Assembly (NCBI GenBank): GCA_946807835.1
Contig: OX327706.1
Span: 21,379,001 to 21,443,000, forward strand
Origin: Ailanthus altissimus
Taxonomy: Eukaryota > Streptophyta > Magnoliopsida > Sapindales > Simaroubaceae
Direction: 5' to 3'
DNA length: 64,000 nt
Numbering within the stretch: the stretch's first letter is position 1; each line of letters starts with the position of its first letter. The notes under the pieces were generated by a model. It had not been told where the DNA came from. It ran no database searches and was given only the letters and a program-made list of their open reading frames with translations. The position numbers were made by a program, and so were the translations under genes. Below, piece by piece: positions 38,297 to 49,615 of the stretch.

Positions 38297-38388
38297 TACT
38301 TGAATGTACCCTTGATATTTTCTTAGTTGAAGAAATGGATCCTTTAACTTATGGAGAGACGATGTTTGACATCGATTTGGGAAAATAA

Positions 38389-38895
38389 AAAGATATCATA
38401 AAATTTGAAATTGACTCAACGCATGACAATTAAGTCTAGGACTTAGTTGAGCTTCCTGTAGAAATTGTTTCTATCAGCAGTAAATCAGTTTACGCAGCGG
38501 AAGCAGTGTGGGCCCTATCTGAAGGAATGGTCCTTCATGGCCTGACTAATGTTGAAAGGTTACACTCAGAGATCTAGGATCTATAATGAGGAAACCTTTT
38601 TCATCAGTAACCATGCTAAAGTCAATTTAGATTTTGTTGATGACAAGATACCATAAAATTCGAATTTGACTCTAAGTATGACAATTAAGTCTAGGACTTA
38701 GTTGTGCTTCCTGTAGAAACTGTTTCTATCAGCAGTAAATCAGTTTATGCAGAGGAAGCAGAGTGGGCCCTATTTGAAGGAATAGTCCTTCATGGCCTGA
38801 CTATTGTTGAAAGGTTACACTCAGAGATCTAGGATCAATAATGAGGAAACCTTTTTCATCAGTAACCATACTAAAGTCAATTTGGATTTTGTTGG
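38389..38895 (+). repeat. ~255-bp tandem duplication inside Cop-2
   Basis: Two units, from about 38389 and 38644, share ATGACAATTAAGTCTAGGAC, GTAAATCAGTTTA.GCAG and CACTCAGAGATCTAGGATC in order, at high identity. The duplication falls at the start of the reverse-transcriptase region and would disrupt it. Confidence 0.9.
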
Positions 38896-40190
38896 CTATT
38901 GTTGTATATTATGATTATGAGGACTGGCTTATAAATGTAAATAAGGTGTTCTGGGAAGTATATCTCCAACAAGAGATATGCAGAGAACAACTTGATGTTT
39001 TTGCATCCAAGCCTAACTTCTAATATAATGTGCAAATTAAGGAAGTCCATTTATGGACTTAAGCAGTTTTTCCAAAGTTGGAATCTTTGTTTAAATGATG
39101 AAATCAGAAAGTCTGGTTTTATCAGGAATAAAGAGGAAGCGTGTGTGTTCAGAAAGGGCAGTGGGAGTATAATTATCTTTTTAGTTCTCTAAAGTGGAAA
39201 GTATATACTCAATATTGGAAACGATGATTGGAGTATAGCAAGTAAATCAGATAAGTGTTATCTGTGTAAAGAACTTCTTCATAAAAGATTTGAGAGAGAC
39301 TTCCTATATACTAGGTATAAAGCTTTATGGAGATATAGCTAGGAAGCTAATAAGACTCTCTCAAACTTCGTATATAGAATAAGTCCATGAAAAGGTACAA
39401 CTTCATTGACTGTTAGACAGTTAAAATCCCTTTTAGAAGTGGCATTCATCTTTCTTAAAGGAAGTGTCCTCAGGAAGAAGATGAGAGAGTTAGAGTGTCT
39501 AACGTCTCAGATGCATTAGCTAGAAATAGATTAATGCATACCGTCTAATGTACGAAATCTGGATTTAGATGGTTGTAAGTGTTACAAGCTGGTATCTAAT
39601 TAATCCAGATCATAACCATTAGATGGTTGTGAAACATATCTATATATACTTGAGAAGTATATAGGATAAGTTTATATAATATGGAGAAACGTTTCTTACA
39701 AAAGAAGAGACACACATATTCAGACTTATGTCTGATCTTTATGGTAGAAAGTCTACATCTAGTTATGTATTTCTCTTTATCAGTACCGGAGCTAGTTAAA
39801 TGAGTGTTAGTAAATGTCCACAGGTAATTCTGCCTTGGAGGTAGAATATGTTGCGGCTTGAGAAGTCAGCAAAGAGAGTACTATGGATATTCAAAATTAA
39901 TTGCAGAGCTTTGAATAGTTCCAAGCTCAGTGGATCCTATCCCACTATATTGCAAAATAACGGTAATTGCTTAAGCCGAGAAGCCATAAGGCACACCAGT
40001 ATTCTGATCATGTGAACTCTGAAAATCACATAATTAGAAAGTTCTTGGCAGCAAGAGTTGTAGTAAAATCTAGGGAATAATCCTTGGATGTAGCGAACCC
40101 CCCTAAGCCTAAACTCCTATAGTGTATGAGAAACACGTGGAGTGTATTGGTATGAGATACCAGTACGTATGGCACTGAAGCAAGTGGGAG
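38896..40190 (+). pseudogene. Cop-2 reverse transcriptase / RNase H remnant and polypurine tract
   Basis: The 38992-39192 frame shows LRKSIYGLKQFFQSWNLCLN and GFIRNKEEACVFRK (reverse transcriptase). 39700-40000 has RNase-H-like text (KSTSSYVFLFISTGAS-like, IPLYCK). Heavy stop codons. CAAGTGGGAG at 40181-40190 is the usual Copia polypurine tract. Confidence 0.82.
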
Positions 40191-40195
40191 TTGAG

Positions 40196-41785
40196 TCATT
40201 TGGCTTAACCTAACCTTAGTTAACATTTAACCTTAGTTAGATTATTTTAACTTAACCTTTAAGTTAATAAATATTTAATTAATTTAACCATAGTTAACTA
40301 ACTTAACCATGGTTAGGTTAACCTTTACTTAACCTTTAAGTAAGGTTAACTTAACTTAACCACTTGGTTAACTTTTAACCTTAGTTATGTTAAATTAATT
40401 TATTTAACAATTAAATAAATAAATATTTATTTTAATTATTTAACAATTAAATAATCATAAAGTGAAATTACTATTATATCCTTACTCGGTTACCAAGTTA
40501 ACCTAAAGTGGGTCCCACCAATTTAACCACATACTTTAGTTAACGTAACCTTAGTAATTGCTGAATTATACTGTATTGAACAATTCAATACGGTACACTG
40601 CCCAAGTGCTCAAAGAGTACATTTCATATTGGGACTCACTAGGTCTACACCCGATCTGTCAAATGGAACTGTTCCATTAATCCGTAATCGATGCCCCACG
40701 CACACGTTACGAATATTACAAATCAGCGTGTCAGACCATACAAGTTGAGGTCATAACGTACACGTATAATCCTTCCATCATTTATATCCTAGATGTGCGG
40801 GGATATAGATCAGCACCGTCAAATCCCCATTTGCTCATCCATAAACTTATCTCCAGATTCGTATCTCGATAAACAATATACGCAAACACTTTTGCTATAT
40901 TGTTTAACCCTATGGGAAACTCTTTTTCCGGGTTTATGCTTGTGGCCACAAGACTTTATGAAATACAATCTCGGAGCATTGGATATACAACTTACCTACG
41001 TAAGCTGACGGATCCCGTATCTACGCACACCGGACTCCATGAGCATCGGACTATACCCAGCGACACATAGCGGTCAGACCATGAAAGGTCTCTGACATAT
41101 GTGGAACCAAAGCATGATGGATCACTCACAAGACCACCATGGCGCTCAGGTCAAAGGACCACGAATACTACTCAACTCGAGAGGACCTTCCTTTGACGGT
41201 GTCATAGGATATCTATTGGGGTCCTCATAAGTCTGTTCAGTATCCAGTCCTGACTGGATACCCGCATGCCTATACAAGCTCTAAGCTCATGGTCAGCCAA
41301 GAACAACCATCTGAACCAGTCAGATATAGACATACACTAATCTATATAAAGTGAATCACTGATAGACCCGCATTAGTGATTATAGATCAGGAACATTATA
41401 TTTGAGACATACTTACATAATGATATTTCTTAGCACCTATTGCAACTCTTTGCAACTATATCATTATAAGTATACTCTCAGGTCTTTGTCCCATTATAGA
41501 CAAAGTTCTAACTCTTTAGACCTCGCTGACTCTTATAACCTGCTAACTCTTAACAGTGCTAACTTTTAGCATTTATAACTCTCAGCTTTGCTAACTATTA
41601 GTTCTGATCTAAACTCCTTTAGACCAGATCTGAACTCTTTCAGATCAAACAATGTCTGTAATATTACAAGCATTATACCATATTAATATGATATTAACAA
41701 TCTTTATTCGAAATGTTTATTGTATAAATATTAACAATTAATATTCATACAATATTGGAATGGCACGTGAGCACCAGCTCCAACA
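40196..41785 (-). repeat. 5' portion of the Cop-2 LTR, minus orientation
   Basis: Read on the minus strand it starts TGTTGGAGCTGGTGCTCACG and is homologous to the solo LTR (29344-31686) and to 63111-64000. It sits inverted relative to the adjacent polypurine tract and genes. Joined with 34562-35271 it would make a full LTR of about 2.19 kb. Confidence 0.85.
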
Positions 41786-41790
41786 ATAGC

Positions 41791-43110
41791 ACCATTACTG
41801 AATATGGTAGTTTGCTTTCCCTTAATGTAATACCAAAATCAGTAAACTTAAGAGCCTCAAGGACTTCATTATTTACAAATCTTTTTAGCCTATTTATGGA
41901 GATATGTCAAAATCTCTTATGCCATAACATTTAGTATTTCTTATTTATAATACCATGCTTTACACCAAAATCATTGTACACAGTCATAAGGTTGTAATCA
42001 AAAGTGGAATTTAATTAAAGTCTGAATAGACCATCATCTAAAATACCATTATCAACAACAACATTGTCTTTTAATAAATGAAAAGGGGCACCAACAAAGT
42101 TTAAACTAAAACCATTTGTTAAAAGTCTAGAAACAGAAATAAGGTTTCTAAAAAATAATGGAATATAAAAAGTTCTTTCTAAGTCTAAAACAAAACCAAA
42201 TCTAAGGACAAGTTCACAGGTCCCTACAACTTCTACATGCAAACACATTCGGTTTCCTAAATAGAACGTTCACTTTTCGTTGGTCTTCTTTAATTCAAGA
42301 AGTTCTGTATAGTATTAACAATATAGATTGTTGAATCAAAGTCAATCCACCAAGTGTTATGAGAAATATGATACATATTACATTTATGACATACTAGAGG
42401 TATAAGATTACCTTTCTTCTTAAGCTAAGTTTTAAATTTGGGATAAAATTTCTTCATGTGTCCCTATTTCTTGCAAAAGAAACACTTGACAACACTCTTA
42501 TTAGCTTGATTAAGAGGTTCTTTTTTCTTTCCTTTTCTAGGCATGTTTGTCCTTTTCATTAGTCACCAAATGAGAACTTTCAATCTTTTCTTGATTTAGT
42601 CTCATTTCCTCTTGCACACACATAGTTAAAAGTTTATTGATTGATTATTTTTTCTTATGTGTGTTGTAGGAAATCTTAAAATGTCCATATTAAAATGGGA
42701 GCAAGTTAAGGATAGAGTGAACTAAAAATGACTTAAACATCTCAATCTCCAAAGTTTTTAATTGTGTATATATATCCCTCATTTCTATGATGTGCACGCA
42801 CTCCTTTGATGCCATTAAATTTTATGGAACCAACTTTGCTATTAGAATGCTAGCTAATACCTTATCAGAAGTCTCAAATTATTCCTCAATAACTTTGAGA
42901 TAGTCCTTTACCTTAGCATTGCCAGGAATTGACCCATAAATACTTTTTTCAATATGAGATATAATGAGCATCATACTTAAGCGATTAGATTGCTCTCAGC
43001 ATTTATACAATGCTTTCTCATTTTAGATGCTTAATTCCATAGGTACAAGTGTCTCATCCACATAAAGTGCTAAATCAAGGTCCATCCACGCTAATGTAAG
43101 GGAATTTTCT
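41791..43110 (-). pseudogene. Cop-1 gag, protease and GAG-pre-integrase remnants
   Basis: The minus strand carries a zinc knuckle (KCFFCKK, stop, GHMKKFYPK; the last Cys of the knuckle is changed) near 42457-42500. A protease-like WWIDFDST follows, then VEVVGTCELVLRFGFVLDLE and RNLISVSRLLTNGFSLNF (42015-42248), typical of the Copia pre-integrase region. Several stops and frameshifts are present. The frame stops at 41791, where the second element is inserted, and resumes at 33798. Confidence 0.88.
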
Positions 43111-44178
43111 CATTCCAATCCTTATAGTTTTTACCATCCAGATTAGAGATACTAGATGAATCATAAGTTAGAACAAATAAAGAATGAATATTTACAAGTA
43201 ATAATAAATAACATGCTTAAAACACATATTTTTGAAGCATAAATATGAAAAATTGCCCATGTAAATTATTCCAATAAATAAAATTGGTGCATCATTATAA
43301 TTTTTTTGTGGGTAAAATTATAACATGCAATTGATTTCTTTATATTGCATAATGAGACTAGTAAGTTTCATCCTCTAAAAAAAAAATTCTAGACATGTGG
43401 ACAATTAGATTATTTTTATTACTATCACATTCTAATTAAACATAAAATATAATGACCTTCCCTGCAAGGTTAAGTCACCATTGATATAAGATGTGTATAT
43501 TATTTGATAAGTATTTATTGTGAGTTATGGAATTTTGTCCAAATAAATCAAGCAGCAACTATATAAATATATTAAGATAAAATAAAAATTCTTGAGATTT
43601 CAAAATAATTAACCAAATAAATTCACTTGAAAAATATGAAATTTATTCAATTAAATGCTTGAAAATAATAACGAAAATTAACTCACAACAAATACAGTGT
43701 ATAAATTGTCAATTTAAATAGAATGATACATTCAACATAAATATCTTTATTATAGAAGCCATATAGATATTAACAAAATATATATCAAATCAAGTCTAAA
43801 GGTATCGATATATAAATATAAAATTTAGTAATATAGAACCGATTTAAGATATAATAAGATACACTTTACGTATATACACAAAAATATGTACCTCAAATTA
43901 AAAAAATGGACATATTCTATGACAAGAAATTTATAACATGTTATTTTAGATTATACTATATATATATATATATATCGTGCATACCATGTATACTATGTAC
44001 TTTATACCATCCTTACCATGTATACCAAGAAAGAAAAAAGGTAATCTTTCTAAAAACATACAAATTTGTCCAAACCAAATAAATTATTTTAATTTGACAA
44101 AAGGATTTAAAAGTAATTTAAATAAATTCTAACAATATGAATCGAATGTTCGACTAGAGATATCACTATGATATCAAC

Positions 44179-44625
44179 TGTTAGAATATATGAATGATAA
44201 ATTACTCGATGTAAGCTAAAGTTTTAAGATCTTACATCTATCCATAACAATCAGATTAAATTCAAACATTAGTTTTCAAAAGAGAATATGCAAAAGTCTA
44301 TCAAAGTACTTAATAGTCTGTGGAGTGATAGAATCTTACATGCTTATCTTGTTATACTAGAGACTCTTAAAAATACACTATGTATTTTTTTTGAATAGTA
44401 TTCTACAAAATCATCTTCTCCTAAAGACATGTATTTAAAGAGGAGTTATGTGATGGGTTAACTCTTAATATTTAGCCAGAGAGTTTATTTGAAACTCAAA
44501 TATTGGGCGTAACTTTTAATTAACGTAGTTTAATTAGCTAGTTAAGTTATTCACTACTTTATAATTATTTAATAAATATAATTAATTAATTAAATACCAA
44601 AATTAAGGTAGTGGACACATTAATA
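44179..44625 (-). repeat. 5' LTR of Cop-1
   Basis: Partner of 28211-28679. It is followed on the minus strand by the tRNA-primer site. The outer border abuts the GTGAG target duplication. Confidence 0.9.
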
Positions 44626-44705
44626 GTGAGAGTTTTAAAGATAAAAACAATCTTTATTATTCTTTACATAAAACTCATTTAAAGTATTAAATAAGGTCAT
44701 TAAAA

Positions 44706-45560
44706 TGGACACAGAGGAGTTTATGAGACTATGTAGGTCTATGATTATTGCAGGGAGAGAACAAAATTATAACTATTGAATGGGAGCTTAGGGAGCAAGG
44801 AGAAAGCATGACAAGTTGCTCTCTAATTGGTAAAATTCTATCAACAAGAGTAGTAAATAGAAAGCCTTCAAAACCACCATGCACTAATATAGAAGACAAT
44901 TCGTAGCCTAAAAGGAGAGATGATGGGCAGCCATCAGACCTTCGGTAATTTGATAATGCGCTTATTGTGTTATTAGAATTGATTGGGATGAGCGAGGTCA
45001 AGTTCTCTGAGAACAAAAACCTTGAGATCATTTTCTTTTATGAAACTAAAAATGGTCTCAAGGCAAATAAAGGCTATTAAAATAGAGTTACGTGATGAGA
45101 ATTGTTTTATTATTGAGAGGATTGGCTCAAGTGGCAAATTAAGTTTATTTTGGAATAAAAGCACATGGGTGCAAAGAATATCCTATAGTTAACATCATAT
45201 TGACTTTTTTATTAAGAACGAGAAAGGTTGAACAAATAAGAAGAAGTGCATATATAACTAATTACAAAGATTGTATTCCTTATTTGACTTATCCTGGTTG
45301 TATTTTGGAGATTTTAGTGATATTTTAGAAATAAATAAAAAATAGTGGCAGATTAAGTTTATTTTGGAATAAAAGCACATGGGTGCAAAGCATATCCTAT
45401 AGTTAACATCACATTGACTTTTTTTTATTAAGATCGAGAAAGGTTGAACAAATAAGAAGAAGCACGTACATAACTAATTACAAAGATTGTATTCCTTATT
45501 TGACTTATATTGGTTATACTTTGGAGATTTTAGTGATATTTTAGAAATAAATAAAAATAG
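44706..45560 (+). pseudogene. LINE-1-type fragment (ORF1 and endonuclease parts)
   Basis: On the + strand, MDTEEFMRLC near 44706 and a VGKILS/VNRKPSK-like stretch near 44830-44880 resemble the DUF4283 region of plant L1 ORF1. KAIKIELRDENCFIIERIGS and GKLSLFWNKS near 45070-45165, then HHIDFFI and SWLYFGDFSDIL, resemble the L1 endonuclease. ORF2 begins without the rest of ORF1 and no reverse transcriptase follows, so it is truncated and dead. Confidence 0.7.
45133..45558 (+). repeat. ~213-bp tandem duplication within the LINE fragment
   Basis: The unit starting near 45133 repeats from about 45347. Both contain AAGTTTATTTTGGAATAAAA, GCACATGGGTGCAAAG, TTGACTTTTTT, GAGAAAGGTTGAACAAATAA and GGAGATTTTAGTGATATTTT in order, at roughly 95% identity. 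Confidence 0.92.
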
Positions 45561-47512
45561 ATCTTAAAAAACTAAAAAAAAGGACTTTGAATTTCAAAGC
45601 GAGTGTTTTTATTTATTTTTTAGAATTAGTTATTTAAAATTAGGTATGAATATGATTTGAGTTAAAAATTAATAAAGAGTTATCATAAAGTTAAGTATGC
45701 GAATAGGTATGAGTATAGAGCAAAATAGAAAGTTAAAAATGAATAGGGACATGAAAATACATAATGCTCTAGCAATAATTCTAGAAAGTTAAATGACCTA
45801 GCATTTTTTAAAGAATGCCCCAACATTGGTTCAACGACCTAGCGATAATTGATGAATGCTATAGTATTAGCCTGAAGTTGCATTTACCGCCCTGACGTCG
45901 ATTGTAGAACATTGCAACGATGCCAGTACGGGAAAGCTTGTTAATAGCTCAAATTGACTTATTTGAGTAGGATTTGAACTTTCACACACATAGATGCTTA
46001 TTTGAACTAATTTTAAAATTTTTAAGGACTTTGTAAATACTATATAAACCATTGTATTTCCTTAAAATTAATCATATATAAAAAAAATGTAAACATAAGA
46101 GAGAATAGAGAGCTAGGTAAGTACTAAGTGTTGAGTGCATCAAAGTATAATCATGAGATCACTTGAGTACTGAGTGCACAAGAAAGTGATGATAGATCAT
46201 TTGAGAGAGAGCTTTGACTATTCTTGTATTCCTTAGTTAAATCTCTTATTGTTAGATTAAGTGATCTGTGAGATGCTGAGTGATTTGAAAAATCTGAGTG
46301 ATCTAAAAGATACTTGGTGATCTAAGAATTTTTTATGAACAATTAATAAAAGAAGTTGAATCATGGATCCGTCCCAGATGTAGGCGTTTGTTATTGAACT
46401 ACGTATATTTTGTATCTTATGGTTTGTTTTGTTTATCTTTATTATTATGTTAATCTTTTATATTCTTAATTATTTGTGAGTGAAGTACTCTGCATGTATA
46501 AAGATTTTTAAGGTGCTAAATACCAAGTAATGGTGGTATTAAGGCGCATAATACCACAACAATAGAGTCAGTATTTCTAAGTGAAATTAGTACTAAGGTT
46601 GATTTCTTGCAATATTTTTCATAACAATCATGCAATAGAATGAATAAAAATAATAAGAGCTCTTGGATGCCACCACCAATGAATTTGATTGAAATTAAAT
46701 ACTGAAGCTTCTGAGTTTAGAAATTTCGCATTAATGATCAACTTATCCTTGTTAGCTCCTTGCAATTATGAGAATATATCATTTTTTTGTAAGAAAAAAT
46801 TCTTTGATGCTCAAATCAGTATTTATTTAAAAAGATAATTTTTGTATGTGAAACGTATAGCAACGACAAGCAACGTTTATCCAATAAATATGGTGTTTAT
46901 ATGGAGAGTATTATAAAGACAAACAGTGTATGATGTTTGCTATATGAGTAAGTAATCAGTAATCAATTGCTTATGGATCCTTAATTCGTGAACAATTCGA
47001 CTTTATTTATAATATATGAATTTTAATCTTAGTCCAAGCATTCATAAATATTCACAATTAATTAGTTCACATTATTAAGAGATTAAATTTGATATTAAAT
47101 TACTTATCAAAGAGAATGATTTAAGTAGGATTTATTTACTTATTGAAAATTTTTCTTCATATAAAATTATATTTAATTAAGAATAATTTAAATAGAACAA
47201 TAAACTTAATCTATTTTCACCTTGTCATAATTTACACGATCCGTTAAGAGATTCATTAGTTGATGGGTCGAGTTATCTAATGCGTTGGATCTGATTTCTA
47301 GATTAAAATCTTTTGTTTTATGAAACTGAAACTTTTCAGATTAGGGCTGCCACTTAAAATGAGCTTAGTGGCAAACTAATAAGTCATTTGAAAATGGGTC
47401 CTACAAATACTGACGCTGCTATTAATAAAGAAAGAAAATTTGGAACTATAATACGAAACTCAAAACTCAGAACTGATGGATGCAACTATTAAAATTACAG
47501 ATTTTAATGGAG
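45561..47512. other. Non-coding DNA with LTR-like wording
   Basis: 46070-46560 has features of a retrotransposon R/U5 region (GTGATCTGTGAGATGCTGAG-type repeats, ATCCGTCCCAGATGTAGG, GTGAAGTACTCTGCATG) but no clear ends, primer site or target duplication. No gene was seen. Confidence 0.4.
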
Positions 47513-47517
47513 ATGTG

Positions 47518-48915
47518 TGATAGGGGCATAAAAGCACTAGTAGGATTTATATTTAACTTTCATATTTTGCTCTAAATTATAAGTATTTAACTATTTAATT
47601 ATGTTTTCTGATCATAAACAGATGCACGACGGAAAATGTGATGCATAGGAACAAACGGGAGGTAAATTGGACATCAAACGAAGAAGTTAAGCTCAAAATA
47701 CGAAAGTAGCGCAGCAGCAGGTGGCTGGGCGCAGCAGCGTCCAGAATAGTGAGTGAGCGCCACGGCGCTCAGCACCCAGTGCCGCAGCGCTTGTCGATGT
47801 CTTGACAGACCTGTGATCATGCCCAGCGCCGCGACTCCCGTGCGGATGTTTAAATATCCTTTTAAACTCGCCTATTAAAGGGGGATTCTAAGCTCCTCGT
47901 GCCTAAGGTTTCTCATAGCAACAAAAACACTCTTTTGAGGCAAAAATAGAGAGACTTAGCAAGGAGAATAACACAAACAACAAACACACATTCAAGTCAA
48001 GAGATCAAGGTGAAGTTATTGAAGATAGAAGATTGGGGAATCAACTCTTGAGCAATCAAGATAGGAGGAAGAAGAACAACTCAGGGCATCACTTGTTTTG
48101 TTTTATTACTTACTTTTAAGAGATGATTTCTTTCATTATATTTTTATACTTTTGCTTTGATATTCTTGTTTTGAACATGAGCTAATTTCTTTTGATCTAG
48201 GGTTAGACGTTATTGAACCTAGTATGTAATTGATTCTTTTAATCTCTTAGTTATGAACTTTTATTCCTTAATTGATTCAATCTATCTATGCTTAATGTTT
48301 TCATTATACTTGATCACTATTTTGATTGTTAAGGAACCATGATAACTTTGACAAAAGGAATCATGTGTTTAGCCTATGGTAGATTGATACATGATCATAG
48401 GGTAATTAATATCTATGAGTTCCATCTAGGATAGACATATACCTAGGTGGCATGTATGGTTTGATTAGACTTAATCTTAATGAGTTGCATCTTATTCGGA
48501 TTACCATAGACATATAGATAATTGTTAGGGTGTGATATTATCATTTGACTGTCGACAGAAGCTTATGATGAAATCAGTATCTAGCCAATCAATTGATAAA
48601 AAAGGAAATAATTAAGGGGTTAAAGGGTTCAGTGAACTACTAGGGGATGAGTCGATACCCTAGATTACTTATCAATTGAGTGAATTCTATCTCTAAGTAT
48701 TTGTAATATTTTAATTAAGTTCAGTTTAAGAGTTAATAATTTAGTTAGTTAAACTCCATCCTTGAAGCTAGTCTGGATAAAGGTAAAATAGAGTAATTTT
48801 AGTATTCGATTGAAGAAAATAGAAACAATAGTCTCTATGAGATCGATAATCTGGACTTAGTCCTTACTTGATACAAAAAGCATGCACTTGCGCTAAATCA
48901 TTAAATTAGACATCA
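47518..48915 (+). mobile_element. Solo LTR, 1398 bp, with 5-bp target duplication
   Basis: It starts TGATAGGGGCATAAAAGC and ends TTAGACATCA. ATGTG flanks it exactly (47513-47517 and 48916-48920). Wording such as CCCTAGATTACTTATCAATT and GCATGCACTTGCGC fits plant Gypsy LTRs; the orientation and superfamily are inference. There is no internal region on either side, so it is a solo LTR. Confidence 0.85.
47700..47845. repeat. GC-rich AGCGC-type tract inside the solo LTR
   Basis: Words such as GTAGCGCAGCAGCAGG, GAGCGCCACGGCGCTCAG, GCCGCAGCGCTTG and CCCAGCGCCGCG are packed into ~145 bases. They use the same vocabulary as the tract at 35400-35678 in a different type of element. Confidence 0.8.
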
Positions 48916-49193
48916 ATGTGAAGTTTATGAAGTTTAGGTTGTTCATTTTGGAATATAAGTTGTTCAAGAGACTGGTCTCATCCCATTAATTATTGAAAGT
49001 TATTAAAAAAAAAACATGGTTAGTCTCGTTATTGAAAAATCAAGCAGCTTTCAGGAAATATTTTGGATTATTACTAATATTCAAGATGTCATTCGAACAC
49101 AACAAGCTAGCTTCGTTGGCGAGACATGCATTTAGACTCACTAAATTTTATGCTCATAATCTAGCAAAAGTGGCTACATGAGTAACCAAACTT

Positions 49194-49318
49194 TTTTTTT
49201 TTTGAGTATATGTTATAATTATTACAATATAAAAGAGGGAGAGGACTCGAACTCCTGATTTTTTATCAGAAAGTGCACCTATAAGAGAAGCTTGCCATTT
49301 TTACTAAGTCTCCATAAT
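49194..49318 (-). mobile_element. SINE with 11-bp target duplication
   Basis: TAACCAAACTT flanks it exactly (49183-49193 and 49319-49329). On the minus strand it begins ATGGAGACTTAGTAAAAATGG (decayed A box), has a B box GAGTTCGAGTCC and ends in an oligo-A tail (+ strand T-run). All are standard for a tRNA-derived SINE. Confidence 0.88.
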
Positions 49319-49464
49319 TAACCAAACTTAGTTATTTGGTTGATAGACATTCCATCAGATATTGCATTGTAAGTTTTTTTTTTTTAAAAAAAAACTTCTG
49401 AATGATTTAATTTTTGAAGTATATCTTTGTGTTATTTCATTTTATTTTTAATGATTTCTTCCAT

Positions 49465-49615
49465 CATTGGTCACCACAATAAATTGAGAATCTAATAATC
49501 TCACCCATAGATAAAAATGATTGGCCCACAAATTAAATTAAGAAAATCATCTCCTATAGCTCAAAACCTCTACTATTTCATTTTCTTTATAAAATTTGCT
49601 TCTGAATAGTTTAAC
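49465..49615. repeat. Dispersed repeat, copy 2 (partner 27715-27865)
   Basis: This is the second copy of the unrecognised repeat, starting GGTCACCACAATAAATTGAG. The shared GAAGTATATCTTT lies upstream of both (27540 and 49418), but at different distances, so one copy carries an internal deletion or insertion. Confidence 0.75.

Larger units (their letters stand above)
33804..41785 (+). mobile_element. Structurally inverted Copia-type element nested in Cop-1 (here Cop-2)
   Basis: Perfect 5-bp duplications ATAGC (33799-33803 and 41786-41790) bound this 7982-bp insertion, and removing it rejoins the Cop-1 integrase region. It starts TGTTAGAGTG and ends CTCCAACA. Inside, in order: a palindromic SINE-like block (33804-34559); the 3' part of an LTR in + orientation (34562-35271, ending CCCAACA); a primer site TGGTATCAAAGC (35274-35285); a leader with several repeats; broken Copia genes on the + strand; a polypurine tract (about 40181-40190); then the 5' part of the same LTR in minus orientation (40196-41785). 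A 113-bp perfect inverted repeat (34562-34674 / 40196-40308) marks the overlap of the two LTR pieces. Confidence 0.85.
28211..44625 (-). mobile_element. Old Copia LTR retrotransposon (minus), split by two later insertions (here Cop-1)
   Basis: LTRs are at 44179-44625 (5') and 28211-28679 (3'), both ending TGTTAGAATA on the + strand. Five-base duplications GTGAG flank it exactly (28206-28210 and 44626-44630). The primer-binding site lies just inside the 5' LTR (minus strand TTGATATCATAGTG). The polypurine tract CAAGTGGGATAA lies just inside the 3' LTR. On the minus strand the coding order is gag zinc knuckle, protease, GAG-pre-integrase, integrase, reverse transcriptase, RNase H, which is the Copia order. 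Subtracting the two nested insertions leaves about 6.1 kb. All frames are broken by stops, so it is dead. Confidence 0.92.

Noticed and set aside
42015..42248. A stand-alone 77-residue gene on the minus strand
   Set aside because: It is the pre-integrase part of the broken Cop-1 polyprotein, not an independent gene.
49194..49318. A tRNA gene suggested by the B box GAGTTCGAGTCC
   Set aside because: No cloverleaf can be formed, the A box is decayed, and the poly-A tail and 11-bp target duplication show a SINE.
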